From contig CABSJL010000004.1 in the NCBI GenBank assembly GCA_902478055.1, forward strand, positions 30,879-94,878: DNA of 64,000 nucleotides. Reading direction: 5' to 3'. How positions within the stretch are numbered: position 1 is the stretch's first letter; the number at the start of each line of letters is the position of its first letter. Positions 47,746 to 54,305 of this stretch are shown here, piece after piece. Source of the stretch: an uncultured Veillonella sp. GTDB lineage: Bacteria; Bacillota; Negativicutes; Veillonellales; Veillonellaceae. Position numbers and translations under genes: made by a program. Under the pieces are notes generated by a model that searched no databases, was not told where the DNA came from, and saw nothing but the letters and a program-made list of their open reading frames with translations.

Positions 47746-48654
47746 CTATCTTATTTTTTGCAGTGCCAATTTAATTTCTTGAAGTTCAGCACGTAAATCC
47801 GCATTATCAGCTTGTAAGTCCTTAATTTGCTGTGCCATTTCAAAGCGGCTCATTTTTAAGCTAGGATCTTGGTATCCTAATTTGAAAGATGCACCAAGAT
47901 TGAAGGTACTTTCACTACCTAAAGCAACGCCAAGATGAACCATCGTATTTTCATTCGGTTGATAAGACGTACCGATAGCACCAGCCGTTGCATTTTTATA
48001 ATGGCCTACGCTAGTCGCAAAGGACCATTTATCATTTGGATTGTAGTCCAAGTAATGCAAGCCAGATAAAGCAGCTGACACAGCACCAGCTTTGTTAATT
48101 TGGCTGCCTACGTTCCCCATAATATTGCTAACATTAACATTCGCAGTAGCTGCGCGCAATTGACGAACGTTAACAGCATCTGTATCTGCTTGACCATCGT
48201 CTACATTTTCAATTTTCATATCCCCTGCATGAATACCCGCTTCCGCATCATACGTCAGATTAATGCCATCTGGTCGACCATCACTAATAGTTATACCCGT
48301 CGGTTTAACTTGTGTAGCATGCACTTTCACAGTACTTGGATCCGTCCCTGGCACAATAGAGCTTACGGCCCCCACATCAACAATGTTCAATCCATTGTCA
48401 TCAAAATCCATACTAGTATTGTGATTCGACATAGATAACGTGCCCGGTTTAATAATGACACGTTCATTACTACCATCTGGAAACTCATCATTAATCCAAA
48501 ACTGCTTTGAAGAAATAGTGGTACCATCAAAGCGATTATTTGATGACATACTGCCGATAGTAATCGTATCAGTACCAACATTCACTGGTGCGCCCATAGC
48601 ATTCACACTCAAAACAGACAAAATTCCCGTTAACACTAATAATCTCTTATTCAT
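47746..48654 (-). CDS. Short YadA-type trimeric autotransporter with C-terminal coiled-coil extension
   Basis: 302 aa. It has a signal peptide (MNKRLLVLTGILSVLSVNAMG) and a beta-rich passenger of about 130 residues. The neck motif TDAVNVRQLRAA is followed by the YadA anchor: GAVSAALSGLHYLDYNPNDK, WSFATSVGHYKNATAGAIG, and the strands ending FNLGASFKLGY. YadA normally ends with the last strand; here about 35 further residues form a heptad-patterned coiled coil (MAQQIKDLQADNADLRAELQ). The extension should lie in the periplasm and may bind the wall. Adhesin role inferred. Confidence 0.88.
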   Translation of the reverse strand: MNKRLLVLTGILSVLSVNAMGAPVNVGTDTITIGSMSSNNRFDGTTISSKQFWINDEFPDGSNERVIIKPGTLSMSNHNTSMDFDDNGLNIVDVGAVSSIVPGTDPSTVKVHATQVKPTGITISDGRPDGINLTYDAEAGIHAGDMKIENVDDGQADTDAVNVRQLRAATANVNVSNIMGNVGSQINKAGAVSAALSGLHYLDYNPNDKWSFATSVGHYKNATAGAIGTSYQPNENTMVHLGVALGSESTFNLGASFKLGYQDPSLKMSRFEMAQQIKDLQADNADLRAELQEIKLALQKIR

Positions 48655-48853
48655 GATAACGCTCCCTCTAACCTACAGGATCTAACACACACAAATAACC
48701 CTTATAGATCCTCATTCATACATACTTATGAATATAGATAAATACTGAAAGAAATCCCATATTCCCCATTATAATTTCATTATAAGCACTACTTATTTTT
48801 ACGTCAACGATGTATTTTCATTCTTTATTCATTTGTTTCTTTCATTCTACTCA

Positions 48854-49441
48854 CTATAATAAATAAGGGAGTAAATTATATTTTTTTACATCCATCAACA
48901 CATTACTATTTCCATGCCGATTACGTTGGTATCGAATCAATACAACCTGATTCGTATATTTATTGAATACAAAAGATAAACCTTCGTTGTGATACCCTAC
49001 GTATTCACCCGCATAGTACCCTGTATATGTATCATATCCATGATAGATATCTCCATATGGTTCTGCTGGTCGTCCCCATTCAGTATCCTCAAGAAGCGGC
49101 CCATAAAGAGATTCTATTTCGCTTCGCGTCATACCTACCATAGCCCCTTTATTAGTTGCATACCCAGATTTTGTAATATATATCGTACTCGGTTGTGTAC
49201 GCAAATCCCATAATGAAATAATAACCGATTGGTCAGCAGAGATATACATATCATGATAGGAATAACGATGATCCGCTAGCCATAAGGAATAATGGTAATA
49301 GTTTAAATAAGAATACATATCCGAATTAGATTCTAAACCGGCTAAAACGCCCGCATCATCAGTTTTAGCAAACGCAGTTTGCCCCAAATAACCAATAATA
49401 AAAATAGAACTTAACAAGAGTTTTACAAGCAAGTGTTTCAC
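48854..49441 (-). CDS. Secreted Tyr-rich protein of unknown function, 195 aa
   Basis: The start is a GTG at 49441 with AGAGGTG 7 bp upstream. The signal peptide core LLVKLLLSSIFIIGYLG ends near AFA. The mature part is unusually Tyr-rich (DMYSYLNYYHYSLW, GYDTYTGYYAGEYVGYH) and contains GMTRSEIESLYGPL, a G-x-S/T-x-x-x-V-type repeat like that at 41985. A damaged copy lies at 51893-52260. No family recognised. Confidence 0.75.
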   Translation of the reverse strand: MKHLLVKLLLSSIFIIGYLGQTAFAKTDDAGVLAGLESNSDMYSYLNYYHYSLWLADHRYSYHDMYISADQSVIISLWDLRTQPSTIYITKSGYATNKGAMVGMTRSEIESLYGPLLEDTEWGRPAEPYGDIYHGYDTYTGYYAGEYVGYHNEGLSFVFNKYTNQVVLIRYQRNRHGNSNVLMDVKKYNLLPYLL

Positions 49442-49496
49442 TAGAATCACCTCTTAAAGTTTGTAGCAATAAACACTAAATAACAACATATTCATC

Positions 49497-50063
49497 TTAA
49501 TTTGACGATATATCATCAAATTGCATACCGTACACACGTTCATACAAGCGGTTAGCCAAAAGATATCCTGCAAAGCCAAAGTCTACAGGGGCCGCTGCCA
49601 TCCGTCTATCTCTCGCTTCGCTTTGTGCATCATATCGGTTTCCATCTACATGGAACACTTTAAAATCAATAATAGTAGATGAAATTCCTGAATTCTTTTG
49701 TTTAGACAACCATAGATCTTTATACGATGCTAATTGATGGGCATCCAATTTCTTAATTAAATTGGCAAAGGACTGCTTTGTATTAAAGGTGTAAAGAACC
49801 TGCTTTTCCTGAATCGTGTCACCAGCAGGCATGAGCACATACTGTGTGATGGTAATTTGCTTTGTTCCATTCGGCCCGTTAGAGGCCTTGATGGAATCCT
49901 TATCTATATAGGTGCCATCACCATTGCCGCTTTCACCAAAACCACGAAGCATTTCATAGTGGCTAGTATTTTGTAATTCCTGCATAGACATGCTATATGT
50001 TGGTACCACACAAGACAGTACCAATGCCATTGTTATATATAATACTTTCATCATCTGCCTCAT
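49497..50063 (-). CDS. Secreted protein, paralogous cassette 2 gene b
   Basis: 188 aa with signal peptide (MMKVLYITMALVLSCVVPTYS). Paralogue of 46508-47077 with the motifs GDGTYIDKDSI, YVLMPAGDTIQEKQVLYTF, SFANLI and YGMQFDD. Its ATG overlaps the stop of the upstream gene (ATGA), so the pair is translationally coupled as in cassette 1; an inner ATG at 50054 with TGAGGCAG upstream is an alternative. Function unknown. Confidence 0.8.
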   Translation of the reverse strand: MRQMMKVLYITMALVLSCVVPTYSMSMQELQNTSHYEMLRGFGESGNGDGTYIDKDSIKASNGPNGTKQITITQYVLMPAGDTIQEKQVLYTFNTKQSFANLIKKLDAHQLASYKDLWLSKQKNSGISSTIIDFKVFHVDGNRYDAQSEARDRRMAAAPVDFGFAGYLLANRLYERVYGMQFDDISSN

Positions 50064-50626
50064 TTCACCACCACATCTTCAAAATGCATCCGATACGCTT
50101 CATAGAATAAAGTATCCGCTATATCATAACGCGTCGTATTCGGAGCCATGCGCAAAATAGCACGCGTAGAGGCTTTCACCTGAATCGGCAACGACTGCCC
50201 ATCAAAAGAGAATACGCCTAAGGGTTCCTCAGTTCCCGTCATACCGGTTTTCGTTTGTGCCGCATCAATAACCGTCGTCAACGAAGCACCGGCTTGTTTT
50301 GCATGATATACCTGACTCGCCAGCGACAAACGAGTATCATAGGATACAATCCAGGAATCACTATAAATAACATGTTTCCGCGGTGATTGGTACGCATTGT
50401 ATACCGTAGCTTTAATTTTATACATAGGTGGTGCATACTCTAATACCTCTATGGAACGCGTATCTAAATACCACGTAGTATGCTCATCCGCATTAGGACC
50501 ATCAGGCGTTACCTCATACATCACCTTAAACTGTGGTGACGACTTGAGTTCCTGTATCGATATCGCTTGGCTAGGTATGGTGAAAGCTAACGCTACTGCT
50601 AACATTATAAAAATACGTTTTAACAT
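50060..50626 (-). CDS. Secreted protein, paralogous cassette 2 gene a
   Basis: 188 aa with signal peptide MLKRIFIMLAVALAFTIPSQA. Paralogue of 47083-47655: SIQELKSSPQFK, TWYLDTRSIEVLEYAPPMYK, SWIVSYDTRLSLASQVYHA. AGAGGAG lies upstream of the ATG. The first gene of the second two-gene cassette; about 60 bp upstream begins type I TA locus B. Confidence 0.8.
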   Translation of the reverse strand: MLKRIFIMLAVALAFTIPSQAISIQELKSSPQFKVMYEVTPDGPNADEHTTWYLDTRSIEVLEYAPPMYKIKATVYNAYQSPRKHVIYSDSWIVSYDTRLSLASQVYHAKQAGASLTTVIDAAQTKTGMTGTEEPLGVFSFDGQSLPIQVKASTRAILRMAPNTTRYDIADTLFYEAYRMHFEDVVVK

Positions 50627-50681
50627 AAGACTCTCCTCTTAAAGATTATAGTTATAAACACTATACCTCATTCATCTTAAT

Positions 50682-50803
50682 TTGACGATATATCATAACC
50701 TTATTATAATATAAGAAGATAGCCAGACGAGTCGTAACGTCAGGCTCATCTCGAAGGAATAATCTTGTGAAATGGCCTTTCTGTTATCGAATTATAAAGG
50801 ATA
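50682..50803 (+). ncRNA. Type I antitoxin RNA, locus B, cut by an IS200 element
   Basis: Promoter TTGACG (50682-50687), 17-bp spacer, TATAAT (50705-50710). The RNA starts near 50717 (AAGATAGCCAGACGAG) and reaches AAATGGCCTTTCTGTTATC, the 5' arm of its terminator. The matching 3' arm (ACGAAGGGCTATTTG) lies beyond the insertion, at about 51554-51570. Confidence 0.75.
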
Positions 50804-51553
50804 AATCATAACCACCCGTAGAACGGGTGGTTTGCTCTGACCCTATAAGGGTCTTTCTCTAGTGGTGGCCCTCTAAAGAGGGCATTGAATGATCTGACAA
50901 CCACTCTATTACCACTGGCTGCCCCCTACTCGGGGGCTTTTATTTTGCCTATTTTACTGGCTCACCCGTAAACGGGTCGGTGTATTCTTTAAAGTTTAAT
51001 GTATCTTGCGCTATATCCTCTTGTAGTTGATTGCGAATATACTCTTTTATCGCTCCTTCATATCGTCCTACCGTATCCACATAATATCCTCTACACCAAA
51101 AATGTCTATTTCCATACTTATATTTTAAATTTGCGTGTTTATCGAATATCATGAGGCTACTTTTGCTTTTTAAATATCCCATAAAACTTGATACACTTAA
51201 ATGTGGTGGAATAGTTACTAGCATATGAATATGATCCGGACAGCATTCTGCCTCTATAATCTCTACATTTTTTCTATTACATAAATCTCTTAAAATTTTA
51301 CCTACATCAGCTTTTATCCGACCATAAATTATTTGTCTTCTATACTTTGGAGCAAAAACAATATGATATTTACATCTCCATTTACTATGTGATAAGCTTT
51401 TTACGTCATTCATTGACATTGAACCTCCTATGTTGAAATGTTGTGGTTGCCAGACCAACTTCATTTTACCACTAGGAGGTTCTTTCCTTTTCTCTAAGAA
51501 TTTTTACCGACCCCCAGTTTAACTGGGGGTTTAGTCATGCCTATTCGGCGTAC
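50804..51553 (-). mobile_element. IS200/IS605-family insertion sequence (tnpA only)
   Basis: About 750 bp. It is bounded by subterminal hairpins ACCACCCG-TAGAA-CGGGTGGT (50811-50831) and ACCCCCAG-TTTAA-CTGGGGGT (51511-51531), as expected for the single-strand transposition of this family. It carries one Y1 transposase and no tnpB. Boundaries were inferred by comparing locus B with the uninterrupted locus C; they are uncertain by a few bases. No terminal inverted repeats or target duplication, as normal for the family. Confidence 0.85.
50949..51419 (-). CDS. tnpA: IS200/IS605-type Y1 HUH transposase
   Basis: 156 aa. HSKWRCKYHIVFAPKYRRQI is the family N-terminus. CPDHIHMLVTIPP carries the His-hydrophobe-His metal site, and GYYVDTVGRYEGAIKEYI contains the single catalytic Tyr. 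It cuts and rejoins single-stranded DNA at subterminal hairpins. GGAGG lies 4 bp before ATG 51419 (MSMNDVK) and 10 bp before a second ATG; both are possible starts. The frame is intact, so the element may still be active. Confidence 0.92.
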   Translation of the reverse strand: MSMNDVKSLSHSKWRCKYHIVFAPKYRRQIIYGRIKADVGKILRDLCNRKNVEIIEAECCPDHIHMLVTIPPHLSVSSFMGYLKSKSSLMIFDKHANLKYKYGNRHFWCRGYYVDTVGRYEGAIKEYIRNQLQEDIAQDTLNFKEYTDPFTGEPVK

Positions 51554-51562
51554 AACGAAGGG

Positions 51563-51664
51563 CTATTTGTCTTTTTCAAGACAAATAAGCGCTATTAACG
51601 CTCCAAAGGCAATGACCACGGTCATCACCTGTAATAGGAGCATAATGATTTCATAATCACTCAT
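51563..51664 (-). CDS. Holin-like type I toxin, locus B, 33 aa
   Basis: Reads MSDYEIIMLLLQVMTVVIAF and ends ALICLEKDK: one transmembrane helix with a short charged tail. This fits the putative holin-like toxin family (TxpA/BsrG type). GGGAGGGG lies 7-10 bp before the ATG. Minus-strand promoter TTGTAT (51749-51754), 17 bp, TATAAT (51726-51731). Such peptides depolarise the membrane when the antisense RNA is lost. The antitoxin half of the locus is separated by the IS200 element, yet the toxin frame is undamaged. Confidence 0.82.
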   Translation of the reverse strand: MSDYEIIMLLLQVMTVVIAFGALIALICLEKDK

Positions 51665-51783
51665 AGGCTTACCCCTCCCTTCAAAAACGAAGAGAGGCCC
51701 AACCTCGTCTAACTATCTTAGGCTCATTATATAGCAAACAAACATGCGATACAATAAGCATCGTATTATACAGATTTATAGAT

Positions 51784-51870
51784 AAACCTCTACCCCAAAA
51801 AATGATATATCTCCCCTTTACTGGACACTCAGTAAAAAGGGGGGTACATATCAAATCTAGGTAGAGGTTT
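51784..51870. repeat. Nested hairpin upstream of toxin locus B
   Basis: The outer arms AAACCTCTACC and GGTAGAGGTTT enclose a second palindrome, TGATAT...TTTACTG-GACAC-TCAGTAAA...ATATCA. Locus D has only the outer type of hairpin at the matching place (54089-54122), so the inner part looks like an insertion. Confidence 0.65.
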
Positions 51871-51892
51871 CTTTTCATATCTACATTATATT

Positions 51893-52260
51893 ATCCACTA
51901 TAGTAAATGAGGCAATAAGTTATATTCTTTTACATCACTTAGCACATTACTATTGCCATATCGATTACGTTGGTACCGAATCAATACAACTTGATTTGTA
52001 TACTTATTGAATACAAAAGATAGACCTTCATTGTGATAACTTACATATTCGCCCACATAGTACCCTGTATATGTATCATATCCATGGTAGATGTCTCCAC
52101 ATGGTTCGGCTGGTCATCCCCATTCAGTATCATCAAGAAGCGGCCCATAAAGAATAATGGTAATAATTCAAATAAGAATACATATCCGAATTAGATTCTA
52201 ATCCAGCTAAGACACCTGCATCTAAATCGCCATGGTTAAATCCATTTTCTAATTGTTGTA
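51893..52260 (-). pseudogene. Damaged copy of the Tyr-rich secreted protein gene (48854-49441)
   Basis: Both ends match the intact gene closely at DNA level (for example the ACATTACTATTGCCATATCG region and CGAATTAGATTCTAATCCAG). About 160 bp in the middle are missing, with the junction at CCATAAAG/CCATAAGG, a short direct repeat present in the intact gene. A CGA to TGA change creates a stop just before it, and the signal-peptide end is replaced by unrelated sequence (QDVVQQLENGFNHGDL). Confidence 0.85.
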
Positions 52261-52295
52261 CCACATCTTGAGGAGAAATAATACAAGCAAAATGT

Positions 52296-53003
52296 TTATT
52301 TCGCTTCTTTATCATTCCAAACTAGCAATGCACCAATGGCATTAAGAATATAAAATACATATTTACCAACATTGGCAAAATTTCCTTGAGTGAAAGCTTT
52401 TAGAAGCTGAACAATATTATAGACCATCCAAAATGGCCATTGCGTATTTAATTTTAGAGCGTTAAATAGATTAGCGATGAGAGATAAGGCAAATACAATC
52501 GTTGTAAGAATCGATAAAAAATTAATATGACCGCTAAACCCTATAAAGTTAGCTATGATGGAAAAAATGAAAGCAATCACAGTAATCATAGATCCTACCC
52601 ATCGTTTTTGTGATGGACTCATCGTATTAGGAATCCCATCATGCGATATTTTCCATTTTTTTATAGCAAATGTATAAATAATAAAGGTAACAGGATACGT
52701 AATAATCGCTGCTTTATTGCCAAGAATGAAATCAATTACACCTGATAACACAGTATTAACAATGCCAAGATAGTTACCCCATTTGTTCAATTGGCCAGTA
52801 AATCGTGTAGACAACATAGAAATACCAACATTGATAACAGAAATAAGGCCAAATGGAACTAACGCAGTCCATGGTCCCCAATCTACAAATTTCTCAAGTC
52901 GAGAATTAAGATATCCTGCAGAGATTGCAATACCAACTACGAGTGCCACGCCGATTAAATCAAACCATCTTGATGTAGCAAATTGTTTTAAATACTGTTT
53001 CAT
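52296..53003 (-). CDS. pnuC: PnuC-type nicotinamide riboside/mononucleotide transporter
   Basis: 235 aa, seven hydrophobic segments. KWGNYLGIVNTVLSGVIDFI, GNKAAIITYPVTF and the WPFWMVYNIVQLLKA segment with the W-x-x-W substrate pair identify the PnuC family, which brings NAD precursors across the inner membrane. The ATG at 53003 has AAAGGCG upstream. It sits within the accessory island, flanked by a pseudogene and TA remnants; its 3' end touches the chimeric 5' end of the pseudogene. No NAD-type riboswitch was recognised in its short leader. Confidence 0.88.
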   Translation of the reverse strand: MKQYLKQFATSRWFDLIGVALVVGIAISAGYLNSRLEKFVDWGPWTALVPFGLISVINVGISMLSTRFTGQLNKWGNYLGIVNTVLSGVIDFILGNKAAIITYPVTFIIYTFAIKKWKISHDGIPNTMSPSQKRWVGSMITVIAFIFSIIANFIGFSGHINFLSILTTIVFALSLIANLFNALKLNTQWPFWMVYNIVQLLKAFTQGNFANVGKYVFYILNAIGALLVWNDKEAK

Positions 53004-53090
53004 ATATATCGCCTTTCTACACAACATGTTTAAAATTGTTTTAACACAACACAAGTTTCAATGCAATAGTCAATGTATGTAATCCATAGA

Positions 53091-53126
53091 TATAGCCAGT
53101 ACCTCACGTCAGAGATACTGGCTATG
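53091..53126 (-). terminator. Terminator downstream of the 53.2-kb ORF
   Basis: ATAGCCAGTA / TACTGGCTAT stem. Confidence 0.75.
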
Positions 53127-53158
53127 TTCATGCATATATACTATTCAAACAACATTAT

Positions 53159-53395
53159 TTAGTGAAACACATAGCTCCTCCAAGACACCAACACCTTCTT
53201 GTACTCGTCAATGGTAGAGAATTTCGGTGTATAGTTTGTTAACCACTCGGTTAATGTAGGTTGTATCGCCTCTGGGTCTACGGCAATTGGTAAGTCCCAG
53301 AGGTTACCATGTTTGCCTTCAAAGTAGCGCCATTTGTCTTGGGCAAAGAAAACAAGTATGAAAATCCAAGCCAAGCAAAAACGTCGTCGTTTCCT
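53159..53395 (-). pseudogene. Small exported-protein gene with apparently lost start codon
   Basis: The frame encodes RKRRRFCLAWIFILVFFAQD, an ideal signal peptide n- and h-region, then about 60 polar residues ending WRSYVFH. There is no ATG: the codon where Met is expected (53393-53395) is AGG, 2 bp after a good AGGGGA element is already crossed, and a TAG lies just upstream. Only a poorly spaced TTG (53374) could start it. Either a one-base loss of start or non-canonical initiation; product unknown. Confidence 0.45.
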
Positions 53396-53523
53396 TCCCC
53401 TCTATCGGCGGGAATAAGGACGGCCGGATGGCATTAAATATGCCCGTTGTACTAATCGTAACGTGACGCATAGTACCGCCTATATAACAAACTATATACT
53501 AAAACTCCATATATCATCTATAT

Positions 53524-53669
53524 TTGACGATGAATGAAACTGCCGTTATAATAAAAGAAGATAGTCAGACGAGTGGATACGTCAGGCTCATCTCTAAATT
53601 ACATATACATGTAGAAATGGCCTTTCAGTTATCGAATTATCAAAGATAACGAAGGGCTATTTGTCTTTT
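53524..53669 (+). ncRNA. Type I antitoxin RNA, locus C (orphan)
   Basis: Promoter TTGACG (53524-53529), 17 bp, TATAAT (53547-53552). The RNA starts near 53559. The terminator is a 12-bp stem AAATGGCCTTTC / GAAGGGCTATTT followed by an inner GTTATC/GATAAC stem and TTTT. The facing toxin gene is lost after about 20 bp of its 3' end. Confidence 0.78.
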
Positions 53670-53723
53670 CCTAGACAAAAACTCTATTAGTTCCTCAATA
53701 GCAACAACTTACATCATCTATAT

Positions 53724-53877
53724 TTGACGATGAACTAAACCGTCGTTATAATATAAGAAGATAGTCAGACGAGTAGTTGCGTCAGGCTCATCTCGGAAAA
53801 CATAAAATTTTGAGAAATGGCCTTTTCGTTTTTACTAATCTCCGGGTTAGTGGAAATGAAGGGCTATTTGTCTTTTC
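53724..53877 (+). ncRNA. Type I antitoxin RNA, locus D
   Basis: Promoter TTGACG (53724-53729), 17 bp, TATAAT (53747-53752). The RNA starts near 53759 with AAGATAGTCAGACGAG and ends at the AAATGGCC...GGGCTATTTG terminator. The terminator overlaps the toxin stop codon on the opposite strand, giving a 3'-3' antisense overlap. Confidence 0.8.
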
Positions 53878-53965
53878 CTAGACAAATAAGCGCTATTAAC
53901 GCCCCAAAGGCGATAACCACGGTCATCACCTGTAATAGGAGCATAATGATTTCATAATCACTCAT
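53864..53965 (-). CDS. Holin-like type I toxin, locus D, 33 aa
   Basis: MSDYEIIMLLLQVMTVVIAF, ending ALICLGKDK; it differs from the locus B toxin by one residue (Gly for Glu). One membrane helix and a lysine-rich end, as in the TxpA/BsrG-type putative holin-like toxins. GGGAGGGG is the binding site. The promoter is TTGTAT (54050-54055), 17 bp, TATAAT (54027-54032). The 5' leader can fold GAGG-TTGG-GCCTC just before the binding site, which may delay translation. This is the one complete locus in the window. Confidence 0.85.
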   Translation of the reverse strand: MSDYEIIMLLLQVMTVVIAFGALIALICLGKDK

Positions 53966-54088
53966 AGGCTTACCCCTCCCTTCAATGACGAAGAGAGGCC
54001 CAACCTCGCCTAACTATCTTATGTTAATTATATATCAAACAAACATACGATACAATAAGTATCGTATTATAGAGATTTATAGATGAAA

Positions 54089-54122
54089 GCTCTACCTTAG
54101 AAGATCTAGGGTAGAGTTTTTT
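54089..54122 (+). terminator. Hairpin behind the locus D toxin promoter
   Basis: CTCTACCTTAG / CTAGGGTAGAG followed by six T on the plus strand. Confidence 0.75.
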
Positions 54123-54305
54123 GTGTTTATACTATACATATATTACAACATATTTCCATACCAATTATTTCTTCTTTTTGTCATATATACCAAATACTAA
54201 GTGATATCAAAGCTTTCACATAAACGATTTCCCGAAAGGTTGTTGTATGATACTATATAAAATATGAAGGTTTTATGAATGTATGTATAAGGGAAGGGTT
54301 ACGTT

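Noticed and set aside
53004..53158. NAD-type riboswitch ahead of pnuC
   Set aside because: The leader is short and I see no conserved NAD aptamer motifs; the only clear structure there is the terminator of the upstream ORF.
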